A stretch of DNA of 64,000 bases from an uncultured Bacteroidia bacterium (GCA_902778105.1 CACYWN010000001.1:155611-219610), one strand, 5' to 3'. Counted from the stretch's first letter, positions 52,302 through 61,389 are shown. The notes: a model not told the origin generated them from the letters alone. Numbers and translations are program-made.

Positions 52302-53141
52302 ATGAAGCGCATTGCAGCAGTCACGATGGCCCGTAACGACGACTTCTACCTGCGGAAGTGGGTGGAGTACTATGGCGGGCAGCTCGGAAAGGAAAACCTG
52401 TACATCTATCTGGACGGCCTGGACCAGGTCGTCGGGGATTTCTGTGAAGGGACCCATGCCATGGCGGTGGAAAAGATCGGTACGCAGCTTGTGGCGGCGG
52501 AGAAAGGGCGGCTCAAGTTCCTCTCGGACAAAGCTGCCGACCTGCTGTCCGGCGGTTACGACCTGGTGATCGGCGTCGATGCGGACGAATACGTCGTCGT
52601 CGACCCGAAATGCGGAATGGGCCTTGCCGCATATCTCAGTTCACTGGATATCAAGTACTCCGTTTCGGCCCTCGGCGTCGATTTCGGACAGAAACTGGGA
52701 GAGGAGGGGGACATCACGGAGGACCGTCCCTTCCTGCAGCAGCGGCATTATGCGCGGCTGGGTACGCGGTACACCAAGCCGTCCGTGGTGGCGGCTCCCG
52801 TTGTGTGGGGCAGTGGTTTCCATCGGATAAAAGGGCACAACTTCCATATCGCCAAGGACTTGTACCTGTTCCATTTCGGCTATTTCGACATGAAGCGCAT
52901 CCAGAACCGCGTGCAGGACCAGGACCGTGCGGCGCAGGGCTGGGGAAAGCATGTACTCAAGCGTGCCAGGACCATCCGGCTCGTGACGGAGCGGAAGGCG
53001 CGCGATTTCGACCGTTGGACGCGGTTCGCCCGCGTCGCCCAGACCATCTGCCGCCCGCCCTATGCCTGGAACAAACCGGGAATGATGGAACTGGTGCTCA
53101 TCGTCCGGATTCCGGACCGCTTTGCCAGTCTGGGATTATGA
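52302..53141 (+). CDS. GT2-like/GT92-like glycosyltransferase
   Basis: A 279-residue glycosyltransferase-like protein. It starts VTMARNDDFYLRKWVEYYGG, as in the Glyco_tranf_2_4 group, and has the metal-binding DxD in IGVDADEYVVV. The late HIAKDLYLFHFGYFDMKR is also typical. The sugar and acceptor are unknown. Its stop overlaps the next ATG (ATGA). Confidence 0.82.
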   Translation: MKRIAAVTMARNDDFYLRKWVEYYGGQLGKENLYIYLDGLDQVVGDFCEGTHAMAVEKIGTQLVAAEKGRLKFLSDKAADLLSGGYDLVIGVDADEYVVVDPKCGMGLAAYLSSLDIKYSVSALGVDFGQKLGEEGDITEDRPFLQQRHYARLGTRYTKPSVVAAPVVWGSGFHRIKGHNFHIAKDLYLFHFGYFDMKRIQNRVQDQDRAAQGWGKHVLKRARTIRLVTERKARDFDRWTRFARVAQTICRPPYAWNKPGMMELVLIVRIPDRFASLGL

Positions 53142-54013
53142 GTGAAACCCGGAATACGCCCCCGCTGGTCTCCGTCATCGTCCCGATGTACGGGGTCGAG
53201 GACTACATCGCCTGTTGCGCGGAAAGCCTTTTTGCGCAGTCCTATCCCGCCATCGAGTTCCTGTTCGTGGATGATGGCGGCAAGGACCGGACGGTGGAGA
53301 TCCTGCGCGGCATCCTGGAACGGCAGGCTCCGGAGCTGCAGGCACGGGTACGGATTATTTCCAAGGCCAATGCTGGACTCCCGCAAGCCCGCAAGACCGG
53401 ATTGGATGCGGCGACGGGGGATTATATCTTCCATCTGGACGCCGATGACTGGGTGGAGCCGGATGCGGTCGAAAGGCTGGTGCGGGAAGCGCTTCGCACC
53501 GATGCCGACCTGGTCTATTTCGATTTCTGGAAAGAGTATGGATCGCGGCACAAGCTGGACCGCGAACGGGCTTATTCCGAACAGGACAAGGAGCGTTGGA
53601 TGAAGCGCCTGTATAACGACAGGGCATACGGTTACGTGTGGTGCAAATTCGCCCGAAAGGCTTTGTACAGGGATATTTTCGTTCCCCGGTACAACATGCA
53701 CGAGGATATCGTCTTCTCGACGCAGCTTATCTGGCGGGCCTCCCGGATTGTCCGGCTCAGTGTCCCTCTTGTCCATTACCGCCGCACCAATGCGGCATCG
53801 GCCACCCGGGTGGACAAGGCCACGAGGAGGATCCAGTCGGCGCGGAACATCCTGGACCTGTACGTGAACGGTGGCCCGGAAGTGGCGGTCGTCCGGAAGG
53901 AGATCATCCGGAAAGCATCCTGGAACGCGTTCCGCTACGACCATTCCCTGTTCGATGCTTATCCTTTCCTGCGCAGGGAGGCTCCGCTCATTCTGAGGCT
54001 GTCAGGCGTCTGA
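53138..54013 (+). CDS. Family 2 glycosyltransferase
   Basis: A classical GT2 of 291 residues: VSVIVPMYGVEDYIACCAES at the start, FLFVDDGGKDRT, the DxD-type LDADDWVEPDA and HEDIVFSTQL. It adds a sugar from a nucleotide donor to a cell-surface glycan at the cytoplasmic face. It is coupled to the preceding gene by a four-base overlap, and its 3' end overlaps the convergent GT4 gene by 26 bases. Confidence 0.92.
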   Translation: MSETRNTPPLVSVIVPMYGVEDYIACCAESLFAQSYPAIEFLFVDDGGKDRTVEILRGILERQAPELQARVRIISKANAGLPQARKTGLDAATGDYIFHLDADDWVEPDAVERLVREALRTDADLVYFDFWKEYGSRHKLDRERAYSEQDKERWMKRLYNDRAYGYVWCKFARKALYRDIFVPRYNMHEDIVFSTQLIWRASRIVRLSVPLVHYRRTNAASATRVDKATRRIQSARNILDLYVNGGPEVAVVRKEIIRKASWNAFRYDHSLFDAYPFLRREAPLILRLSGV

Positions 54014-55067
54014 AGAGGCTGTCCCACTGCGGGAGGATCCGTTCCGGGGTGAAATCCCCGGCTTTTTTGTTGATTTCCCTTCCCATGCGCCGGCGCAGTT
54101 CCGGGTTTTCGATAAGGGTACAGACCTTCCGGGCCATGGTTTCGATGTCCCCCGGATCGGCCAGCATGCCGCTCACGCCGTCTTCGATGAACTCGCCGGG
54201 GCCGCAGGGGCAGCGCATGCATACGCAGGGGAGGCCGATGGCGGCCGTCTCCACCAGCACCATGGGGAACCCCTCGTACAGGGAAGTCATCAGGTAGATG
54301 GAACTGCCCATCATCGCTTCCTTGATCCGGGAAGTCGCAGGGTGCAGGACAATGGCCCCCTCCAGGCCTTCCCGGCGGATCAGTGCCTCGGTCCGTGCCT
54401 TCTTCTTCCCATTTCCGAAAAGGTCCAGGGTCCAGTCCGGGTGCGCCTGGTGGACGATCTTCCAGACGCGGACCATGTCGTCGTAGTTCTTCTGCTTTTC
54501 AAACCGTCCGCCGCTGATGCACCGCTTCGCCTCCAGGGGCGCCAGCCCGCCGGGTGTATATTCCGTGGGATTGTAGATCTGTTCCAGGTGGTTGCAGAAT
54601 GGAGCCCAGGCTTCCCGGTCCTCGCGGGTAAGCACCACGAAGCAGTCCAGTTCCCCGGCGGCCTTCTCGAGGGCGCGGAGTTCCCTGGGCCGGCCTTTGA
54701 TGTAGTAGCCGTCGTGGGAGAAATGGAATTCAGCCATGACGGTCCTGCAGTGGCCTTTTAAGTGGTGAAGGTAAGCCAGTTCCTTGAGGAACAGGGCGTC
54801 GATGATATCGGGTTTCTCGGCACGGATGAGATCCTTCATGCGCCGCAGGTAGCGAGGCATGTTCCAGGGCAGGTGCGTATTGACATCCAGGTCGATATGC
54901 CTGACGTGCGGGTCCAGCGGAAAGAAGGTAGGCCGGCCTTTCTGCCGGTTGGTGACGATCACTACGTCATAACCGTAACGGGTGGCCAGCAAGTTGGCTT
55001 TGAGGATGAGCACCCGTTCCAATCCCGCGGAATTGTAGATGGTATTTGCGAGATAGAAGATCTTCAT
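53988..55067 (-). CDS. Family 4 glycosyltransferase
   Basis: A GT-B type transferase of 359 residues. The N-terminal domain starts IFYLANTIYNSAGLERVLI, and the C-terminal donor-binding domain has GGRFEKQKNYDDMVRVWK and the catalytic E(x7)E region as EGFPMVLVETAAIGLPCV. It is probably part of the same surface-glycan pathway. It has its own promoter (TATATTTG at 55073-55080, minus strand). Confidence 0.92.
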   Translation of the reverse strand: MKIFYLANTIYNSAGLERVLILKANLLATRYGYDVVIVTNRQKGRPTFFPLDPHVRHIDLDVNTHLPWNMPRYLRRMKDLIRAEKPDIIDALFLKELAYLHHLKGHCRTVMAEFHFSHDGYYIKGRPRELRALEKAAGELDCFVVLTREDREAWAPFCNHLEQIYNPTEYTPGGLAPLEAKRCISGGRFEKQKNYDDMVRVWKIVHQAHPDWTLDLFGNGKKKARTEALIRREGLEGAIVLHPATSRIKEAMMGSSIYLMTSLYEGFPMVLVETAAIGLPCVCMRCPCGPGEFIEDGVSGMLADPGDIETMARKVCTLIENPELRRRMGREINKKAGDFTPERILPQWDSLFRRLTASE

Positions 55068-55072
55068 GTCTG

Positions 55073-55102
55073 CAAATATACGCAAAAAAACCGCTATCTT
55101 TG
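55073..55102. promoter_or_regulatory. Divergent -7 boxes between two glycan genes
   Basis: TATATTTG on the minus strand (55073-55080) for the GT4 gene and TATCTTTG on the plus strand (55095-55102) for the RgpF-like gene, each within seven bases of its ATG. Confidence 0.6.
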
Positions 55103-55108
55103 CAGCCT

Positions 55109-55966
55109 ATGAAACTTCTCGTCCATCTGCACGTCTTCTATCACGACCAGGTTCCCTGGTTCCTGGAGCGGCTTCGTTCCCTGGATGGATATGACTGGGA
55201 CCTGATCGTCACTTTCTGCGAAGCGGACGCTGCCATGGAAAAAGCCGTCAAAGCCCTGAAGCCGGATGCCCGTTTCCTGCCGGTGGAGAATGTCGGTTAT
55301 GATGTCTGGCCCTTCCTGAAAATGCTGTCGCTGGTGGATCTGGCCCCCTACGACATCCTTTTCAAGCTGCACACGAAGAATATCACTTCCCGGACGACCG
55401 TCCATCTGAACGGGCTGCACTTGCGGAAATCGGCCTGGCGGGACATTCTGGTGGATGCCCTTCTGGACAGTCCGGCCCAGGTTGACAGGGTGGTCTCCGT
55501 TTTTCGGGAGCAGCCGGATGCCGGGATGGTCTGTTCCTCCCTCCTGTACGCCTCCATGGGTTTCCCGGAAGACGGGCAGATGCTTACGGACGAGCTTGCT
55601 GCCCTGGGAATGCAGACGGAGGAAAGGCGTTTTTGCATCGGTAACATGTTTGCTATCCGTCCCTGCCTTCTGTCCCTGCTTGGGAAACGGGATTTCCGTC
55701 CCGAACAGTTTCCTTCCCATAGCGAAAGCGGTTCCGGGGGCACGCTTGCACATGTTTATGAGCGGGTGCTGTCGCTGCTTGCTCCTTCACAGGGATACAG
55801 GGTGGTTACCTGCACCAGTGCTTCGGATGCCGCCTGCATGCGGAGCGTTCGCCTGTGGAGATTATGCAAGCCCGTCTTGACTTTTCTGTTCAACATGGAC
55901 TGGGAAGGGATACCCCGGCGGAAGGTCCTGACCATCCTGGGGCTCAAATTCAACTTGCATTCCTGA
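55109..55966 (+). CDS. RgpF-like polysaccharide synthesis protein
   Basis: A 285-residue protein resembling the rhamnan synthesis F family: LLVHLHVFYHDQVPWFLERL at the start, VENVGYDVWPFLKM, YDILFKLHTKNI and WRDILVDALL. Members are glycosyltransferases or partners of them in rhamnose-rich or LPS-type glycan synthesis. It is the last of the glycan genes and is followed by convergent fimbrial genes with a 16-base gap. Confidence 0.83.
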   Translation: MKLLVHLHVFYHDQVPWFLERLRSLDGYDWDLIVTFCEADAAMEKAVKALKPDARFLPVENVGYDVWPFLKMLSLVDLAPYDILFKLHTKNITSRTTVHLNGLHLRKSAWRDILVDALLDSPAQVDRVVSVFREQPDAGMVCSSLLYASMGFPEDGQMLTDELAALGMQTEERRFCIGNMFAIRPCLLSLLGKRDFRPEQFPSHSESGSGGTLAHVYERVLSLLAPSQGYRVVTCTSASDAACMRSVRLWRLCKPVLTFLFNMDWEGIPRRKVLTILGLKFNLHS

Positions 55967-55982
55967 CGGACTCCCGCCCGTA

Positions 55983-57260
55983 CTACGGGTCGATGACCAC
56001 GAGGGCGAGCGTATCCCGGTTCACGGGCGGCCCTGCCTTGAAATGGACCAGGACCGATCCTCCTTTCCAGGTATGGACGGTGAGGCCGTGGCCGTCCGGG
56101 TCGATGTCGAACGTGTACAGGTCGTTCACCCGTTCGTCGTCGTCCCAGGCAACCGGCTCGATTTCAAACGGGGTATCTTCCGGATAAACGTCGCACCAGA
56201 GGTGGAAGTCGTCGCCCGACCGGCATTCGTTGTAGGCTGCCGGATGCAGGTCGAATCGGGTCTGGGCGACCAGGTGGTCCTTTTCCACCCGCCAGCTGTC
56301 TTCGGACAGGCCGTCTCCCTGCAGGCAGACGATCACTCGGCAGGCGGTATTGCGTTCGACATCGAAGTTTCCCGGTCCGTCTCCCAGGTAGAACCGGTAG
56401 GTCAGGTATTCTCCGGCTTGCGTGTGCTGTTTGGAAGAGTGATAGCTGCCCCTGATTTCCAGGTAGGAGCAAACTTCCGCATAACGGCCTTCCGTGAAGG
56501 ATTTCTCGCGTTCGTCTCCGGTTTCCAGCAGGTCTCCCTGCAGGTTCTCCGGCAGATACAGGCTTACCGTGCCGCTGACCCCCAGGGATTCGTCGATGTT
56601 CAGGGGCTGTACCTGCTTTCCGTCCAGCACGAAACCGCTTGGAAAGACCTGGGCGGCCGATTCGGCCCGGCTGTCGCTGAACAGGCAAACCGAGGACGGC
56701 CCGTTCCGGACAGTCACCGACGCGACCAGGAACGTGACATCGCTGTCCAGTCCTTTCCGATTGATCTGCAGGTCGATCCGTGCCATCGTCCGGATCAGGG
56801 GAATCTGTGCTGCGGCTCCGTCCTCTTCGAGGATGAATCCGTCCAGGCGTCCGCTCATCGGGATGCCGCGGGTATATTCGTCGGGATAGGCCAGGTGATA
56901 CCGGTAGGATTCCACTTCTTCCCGGCTGAGGGCGGGAAGGGCGTAGCCGGTATTGGCGCAGACGAAGATGTCGTAGGGCACTCCGGTGAGCAGGGTCGTC
57001 TTCAACCGGATCTCGCCGTCAGAGACCGTCAGCCCTCGTCCGCTCAGGAACCGTTGCTCTTCCAGGAGGCCGGCTTCGTTGAAAATCAGCAGATTGATGT
57101 CGGAGACAAGCCACTCGTCCGGCAGGATGGAGCGGGTTCCCCCTTCTGTTTCCAGTTCCAGGACGAGTTCGGCGCCGGAACGTACGTCCCGGGGATCCCC
57201 GCTTTGGCATCCTATCATCAACAAAACCGAAACGAGCAGGGCTCCAACCATCCTTCTCAT
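55983..57260 (-). CDS. Fimbrial anchor-like lipoprotein (Mfa2/DUF4906-like)
   Basis: A 425-residue lipoprotein (lipobox LLMIGC). Features of Mfa2/FimB-like fimbrial lipoproteins are visible: an early INLLIFNEAGLLEEQ, YDIFVCANTGYA, IPLIRTMARIDLQINRK, and the LYLPENLQG and YRFYLGDGPGNFDVERNTAC segments seen in DUF4906 proteins. Such proteins anchor or limit fimbriae on the outer membrane. It follows the related gene at 57280-58326 with a 19-base gap, so they are one operon. Confidence 0.75.
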   Translation of the reverse strand: MRRMVGALLVSVLLMIGCQSGDPRDVRSGAELVLELETEGGTRSILPDEWLVSDINLLIFNEAGLLEEQRFLSGRGLTVSDGEIRLKTTLLTGVPYDIFVCANTGYALPALSREEVESYRYHLAYPDEYTRGIPMSGRLDGFILEEDGAAAQIPLIRTMARIDLQINRKGLDSDVTFLVASVTVRNGPSSVCLFSDSRAESAAQVFPSGFVLDGKQVQPLNIDESLGVSGTVSLYLPENLQGDLLETGDEREKSFTEGRYAEVCSYLEIRGSYHSSKQHTQAGEYLTYRFYLGDGPGNFDVERNTACRVIVCLQGDGLSEDSWRVEKDHLVAQTRFDLHPAAYNECRSGDDFHLWCDVYPEDTPFEIEPVAWDDDERVNDLYTFDIDPDGHGLTVHTWKGGSVLVHFKAGPPVNRDTLALVVIDP

Positions 57261-57279
57261 CGCTTGTCTCCTCCATCAA

Positions 57280-58326
57280 TCATTGGAAATGGATGTCTTC
57301 CCATTCCCGCCCGTCCCAGTCCAGGACCCGGGTTTCCAGGCGGACGGAACCTGGTACGGCAGGCAGGTCGGGGTCGGTGGTCCCGGCCCGCATCAAGGTC
57401 ACATCCAGCGTATACCGGACGTCCGGTTCCAGGCCGGGCAGGTCGATGGGGTAATAGTAGGTGACTCCATCCAGCCTGCCTTCGATGACCAGCCGGGTGA
57501 CCGGCTGGCCGAACGAGGGCCCGTCGGAGGGATTTGGGTAACAGTAGAATTCCTTTCCAGGACGGATCCTGCTCCCGAGGGATGGGCTGATGTCGGCCAG
57601 CAGCATTTCGGGGTGGGCGAGCGAGGCGGTTTCCGTCTCGTCCAGGTGGCCGGCATTGATCCAGACGGCGGGAGCCCTTTCCGGCTCCAGGGGATGATAC
57701 GCTCCCCGGGCGTATGTCAGGTAGGCGCGGACATCCTTCAAACGCTCCCTGGCGTAAGGATGGCCGCTGAAATCGCAGGCGATCGACTGCAGGGTGATCC
57801 TGCTCAGCATCGGTCTCATGGTCACCGGGCAACTCTTCAGCCTGCCTTCCGGTATTTCAGTGAAACCCGTCAGCACGGGTGACGAGGGATCCTCGTCTTC
57901 CAGGCTGAAGGCGAGTTCCCGCAGACTGTCAAACGTCCGGATGTGGCTCCATTGGTAGATGTCGCCGGGGCAGTTTCCGAAGACGGCGAGTTTTTGCGCT
58001 GCCGTGGAGGAAACGCCGGCGATCCGGTTGCCCGGGACGGCATCAAAATGCTGGTAGGCATCCAGCCGTTCCAGGGAGTCGGCCTGGAAAAAGAACATAT
58101 CCAGCGTTTCAGGGGTTGTTTTTCCGCTTGGAAGTACATATATTTGCACTTTCCGCATCCCAGGGGTGGGATTCGGGCTGCTCTCCGGCAGCGGTGAACA
58201 GGCGATTAAAAAGGCCGGCAGGTGCCAGAAAGCACCCCGATGAGCCGCAGAGAGGCGGCGCCCGATGCGGGAGAAGAATGACGATAGTGTATGTATTGGG
58301 GTCCGGCCTTTGTCGTTTCCAGGCAT
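57280..58326 (-). CDS. Fimbrial anchor-like lipoprotein (FimB/Mfa2-like)
   Basis: A 348-residue protein with a likely lipobox (AFLIAC at about residue 43) after an unusually long N-terminus. The rest has the pattern of the group: KVQIYVLPSGKTTPETLDMFFF, FGNCPGDIYQW, MRPMLSRITLQSIACDFSG and a late FYCYPNPSDGPSFGQPVTRLVIEG. The ATG at 58326 is the closest plausible one upstream of the lipobox, but the true start is uncertain. No fimbrillin gene is seen nearby. Confidence 0.65.
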   Translation of the reverse strand: MPGNDKGRTPIHTLSSFFSRIGRRLSAAHRGAFWHLPAFLIACSPLPESSPNPTPGMRKVQIYVLPSGKTTPETLDMFFFQADSLERLDAYQHFDAVPGNRIAGVSSTAAQKLAVFGNCPGDIYQWSHIRTFDSLRELAFSLEDEDPSSPVLTGFTEIPEGRLKSCPVTMRPMLSRITLQSIACDFSGHPYARERLKDVRAYLTYARGAYHPLEPERAPAVWINAGHLDETETASLAHPEMLLADISPSLGSRIRPGKEFYCYPNPSDGPSFGQPVTRLVIEGRLDGVTYYYPIDLPGLEPDVRYTLDVTLMRAGTTDPDLPAVPGSVRLETRVLDWDGREWEDIHFQ

Positions 58327-58469
58327 TTCTTCTTTGTTTTTGGTTGATGCAAAGCTACGCAAGAGGATGGGAAACCGGTTCCGGAAACAGGGTACGTAAG
58401 TATCTTTTTTTACGTTTTTGAGGCATTTTGACGCTTTCTTTTCCTTTGGGGATAAGAATCGGTTAACCA

Positions 58470-58477
58470 TAATTTTG
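58470..58477 (+). promoter_or_regulatory. -7 box of the DUF47 gene
   Basis: TAATTTTG matches TAnnTTTG, six bases before the ATG at 58484, so the transcript would be almost leaderless. Confidence 0.45.
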
Positions 58478-58483
58478 TTTGTT

Positions 58484-59140
58484 ATGCATTTTTTGCGGAC
58501 TTTTCGTCACCTGTTCCATCCCAAGAGGGACCTGACACCCATTTTCATGCAGCAGGCTGCCTTTCTCTGCCAGTCTTCCGAGTCGCTTGCGAAGATGCTG
58601 GATACGGAGAATCCGGCGGAATGGAAGCGTATCCATCGGGAAATCAAAACCTGCGAGGTGCAGGGCGATGCCCTTCTGACCGAATTCCGGGAGCAGCTTT
58701 CCGAGCGTCTTCTGGGTTCCCTGGAAAGGACTGACCTCTCCACTGTCGCGATGTCGATGGATGACTGCCTGGATGTGATCAAGGATGCGTCGAATGCAGT
58801 CCTCATCTATAATCCCCGGAAAATAGATCCGCAACTCCGCGACCTCGCGCAGCTCATCCACAGCGAGGCGCTGGTTCTCCGTGAACTCCTGCCGATGTTA
58901 TGGGACATCCGCCACAAGGCGGCCGCCATCTCCCTCCAGTGCGACCGGGTCACCGAGTTGGAGCATGCTGCAGATGACGCGTACGAGGAGTACATCGGCT
59001 TCATCTTCTCCGAGGAGGAGGATTTCCGCGAGATGACCAAGTACAAGAACCTGGCGGAACTCTTCGAGAAAGCGACCGATTCGGAAAAGCGCGTCGCCGA
59101 CTGTATCCGCCTGATGGTCCTTCGGTACCTGCACGAATAG
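58484..59140 (+). CDS. DUF47/PhoU-like protein
   Basis: A 218-residue all-helical protein of the DUF47 (PhoU_div) family: PKRDLTPIFMQQAAFLCQSSE, VQGDALLTEFREQLSE, MSMDDCLDVIKDASNAV and FEKATDSEKRVADCI. Members normally precede a Pit-type phosphate transporter and may regulate it. Here no transporter follows; the next 349 bases are non-coding. The frame is open upstream of 58484, but the shorter start agrees with the family N-terminus. Confidence 0.85.
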   Translation: MHFLRTFRHLFHPKRDLTPIFMQQAAFLCQSSESLAKMLDTENPAEWKRIHREIKTCEVQGDALLTEFREQLSERLLGSLERTDLSTVAMSMDDCLDVIKDASNAVLIYNPRKIDPQLRDLAQLIHSEALVLRELLPMLWDIRHKAAAISLQCDRVTELEHAADDAYEEYIGFIFSEEEDFREMTKYKNLAELFEKATDSEKRVADCIRLMVLRYLHE

Positions 59141-59230
59141 TTCCTTCGACAGCCTTGGAATGTCAGTCAGAAGACATATCAGAAATCTATGTTGATAAAA
59201 TAATACTTGTTATAATACACAGTTGATTAT

Positions 59231-59407
59231 CGGGAGTCAGGGGACACCATCCCGGAGGCGTGTCCACCCCCGGACACGGGCAGGGGTAGGGGCCCGCCAG
59301 CTACAAGTTATTTGCGCAGCAAATGACGCAGGAGATGGTGGGAGGGGCCGAAGCGGAGCGCGGCAGCGCGGAGCGGAGTCCTCCGGGATGGTGTTCCCTG
59401 ACTCCCG
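59231..59407. mobile_element. MITE-like element or structured RNA with 28-bp terminal repeats
   Basis: The left end (59231-59258, beginning CGGGAGTCAG) and right end (59380-59407, ending CTGACTCCCG) are inverted copies with one mismatch in 28 bases. The interior has hairpins CGTGTCC/GGACACG (59259-59278) and ATTTGC/GCAAAT (59310-59324), and a G-rich segment. No open frame of useful length exists, so it would be non-autonomous. No target duplication is evident at the edges. Confidence 0.6.
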
Positions 59408-59428
59408 AACTCATCTGTATGCAAAGAA

Positions 59429-59470
59429 AAAGGATGACCTTCAGTCAATCTGACTTTTTGGTCATCCTTT
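59429..59470 (-). terminator. Terminator of the nqr operon
   Basis: AAAGGATGACC (59429-59439) pairs with GGTCATCCTTT (59460-59470), with a second small hairpin AGTCA/TGACT inside. On the minus strand it is followed by T-residues. It lies 19 bases after the nqrF stop. Confidence 0.85.
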
Positions 59471-59489
59471 CTCATGGATGGAACGGAGA

Positions 59490-60764
59490 TTAACCTCCGA
59501 AGTTGTCGTAGAGGATGCTCTCGGGGGCGACGCCCAGGGAGTCGAGGAGTTCGTTCACGCACTTGACCATCATGGGCGGGCCGCACATGAAGTACTTGAT
59601 GTCCTCGGGAGCCTCGTGGTTCTTGAGGTAGGTCTCGTACATCACGTTGTGGACGAAGCCAGGAGTGTACTTCACGCCGGCGGCATCGGCGGCCGGGTCC
59701 GGACGGTCGAGGGCCAGGGTGAAGTGGAAGTTCGGGAACTCCTTCTCGATCTCGGCGAAGTCCTCCAGGTAGAAGGCCTCGACGAGGGCGCGGGCGCCGT
59801 AGAAGAAGCGGACCGGCTTCTTGGTCTTGAGGGTCTTGAACAGGTGCATGATGTGGCTGCGGAGCGGAGCCATGCCGGCGCCGCCGCCCACGAAGATGTA
59901 CTCCTGGGTGTCCGGGTCGTCCTTCGGAAGGAGGAACTCGCCGTAAGGGCCGCTGATCATGACCTTGTCACCTTTCTTGCGGGAGAAGACATAGGTGGAG
60001 GCGATTCCCGGAGGAACGCCCGGGACGAACTTGAACACGCCCTTCGGCTGGGTGCGGTCGAACGGAGGGGTAGCGATACGCACGTTCAGCTTGATGACGT
60101 CCTTCTCGGCCGGATACGAGGCCATGGAGTAGGCGCGGATCGTGGGAACCGTGTTCTTGAACTTCAGGGAGGTGATGCCGTACTTCTCCCAGTCGCCCAT
60201 GTAGATGGGAGCGACACCCATGTCGGAGAAATCGGCCTCGTACTCCGGAATGTCGATCTGGATGTACTCGCCGGACTTGAAGTCGATGTGCTCGCCTTCC
60301 GGGAGACGCACGGTGAATTCCTTGATGAAGGTCGCGACGTTCTCGTTGGAGATGACTTCGCACTCGAGTTTCTTCACGCTGAGGGCGGATTCCGGAACGG
60401 CGATCTGGAGGTTGTCCTTGACCTTGACCTGGCAGCCGAGGCGCCAGCCGTCCTTGATCTGCTTGCGGGAGAAGAAACCGGTCTCGGTGGGGAGGATGGT
60501 TCCGCCACCTTCGAGGACCTGCAGCTTGCACTGTCCGCAGTTGGCCTTGCCGCCGCAGGCGGAAGGAAGGAAGATGCCGTGGTCGGCGAGGGTGTGCATC
60601 AGGTCGCCGCCAGGGGTGACCTCCAGTTCCTTGGAACCTCCGTTGATGGAGACCTTGACGGAACCGGACGGGGTAAGGGCGCTCTTGATCCAAAGGAGCA
60701 GGGCCACGAGGATGAGCGTGACCACGAACATCACGAGGATGGCGAAAAGAATGGTATTTGTCAT
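59490..60764 (-). CDS. nqrF: Na+-translocating NADH:quinone reductase subunit F
   Basis: NqrF is the NADH-oxidising entry subunit of the Na+ pump. It has an N-terminal membrane helix (about residues 5-26), a ferredoxin-like domain with [2Fe-2S] ligands Cys70, Cys76, Cys79 and Cys111, the FAD motif RAYSMASYPAEK and the NADH motif FMCGPPMMVKC, ending in LYDNFGG. Length (424) is normal. It is the last gene of the operon, 16 bases after nqrE, and is followed by a terminator. Confidence 0.97.
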   Translation of the reverse strand: MTNTILFAILVMFVVTLILVALLLWIKSALTPSGSVKVSINGGSKELEVTPGGDLMHTLADHGIFLPSACGGKANCGQCKLQVLEGGGTILPTETGFFSRKQIKDGWRLGCQVKVKDNLQIAVPESALSVKKLECEVISNENVATFIKEFTVRLPEGEHIDFKSGEYIQIDIPEYEADFSDMGVAPIYMGDWEKYGITSLKFKNTVPTIRAYSMASYPAEKDVIKLNVRIATPPFDRTQPKGVFKFVPGVPPGIASTYVFSRKKGDKVMISGPYGEFLLPKDDPDTQEYIFVGGGAGMAPLRSHIMHLFKTLKTKKPVRFFYGARALVEAFYLEDFAEIEKEFPNFHFTLALDRPDPAADAAGVKYTPGFVHNVMYETYLKNHEAPEDIKYFMCGPPMMVKCVNELLDSLGVAPESILYDNFGG

Positions 60765-60780
60765 AACGCGTTCCTCCGGA

Positions 60781-61377
60781 TTACAGTGAAATACCCATGA
60801 AGGTCATGAAGGCGATGCCCATCAGACCCACCGTGATGAAGGTGATGCCCAGGCCCTTGAGTGCCGGCGGCACGTTGGAGTAGGCCATCTTCTCGCGGAT
60901 CGCCGCGAGGGAGACGATGGCGAGGAACCAGCCGATACCGGAACCGAGGGAATAGACGACGGCTTCACCGATGTTCAGGAAGTCCTTCTGCTGCATGAAC
61001 AGGGAACCGCCCAGGATGGCGCAGTTCACCGCAATCAGCGGCAGGAAGATACCGAGGGAGGAGTACAGTTCCGGGGAGAATTTCTCCACGACCATCTCCA
61101 CGACCTGCACGATGGCGGCGATGACCGCGATGAAGACGATGAAGCTGAGGAAGCTCAGGTCCACCCCTTCGATCAGGGCGTCGGGGGCCAGCACATAGGT
61201 ATTGAGGAGATAGTTGACCGGAAGGGTGATCAGAAGGACGGCGATCACGGCGAGACCCAGGCCCGCAGCCGTCTTCACATTCTTCGATACCGCCAGGAAT
61301 GAGCACATTCCCAGGAAGTATGCGAAGATCATATTGTCCACGAAGATGGACTTGACGAATAAGCTGAGATATTCCAT
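60781..61377 (-). CDS. nqrE: Na+-translocating NADH:quinone reductase subunit E
   Basis: A 198-residue membrane subunit with six helices. Half-site Cys residues of the membrane iron centre are in [11 protein letters not shown] and [12 protein letters not shown]. Length and order in the operon are normal. It starts 12 bases after the upstream fused gene. Confidence 0.97.
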   Translation of the reverse strand: MEYLSLFVKSIFVDNMIFAYFLGMCSFLAVSKNVKTAAGLGLAVIAVLLITLPVNYLLNTYVLAPDALIEGVDLSFLSFIVFIAVIAAIVQVVEMVVEKFSPELYSSLGIFLPLIAVNCAILGGSLFMQQKDFLNIGEAVVYSLGSGIGWFLAIVSLAAIREKMAYSNVPPALKGLGITFITVGLMGIAFMTFMGISL

Positions 61378-61389
61378 AGGGCGTCGTCG

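Larger units (their letters stand above)
59141..59489. other. Intergenic region of 349 bases
   Basis: No gene is seen. It holds an AT-rich stretch (59180-59222), a 177-bp element with terminal inverted repeats (59231-59407) and the terminator of the nqr operon (59429-59470). Confidence 0.8.
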
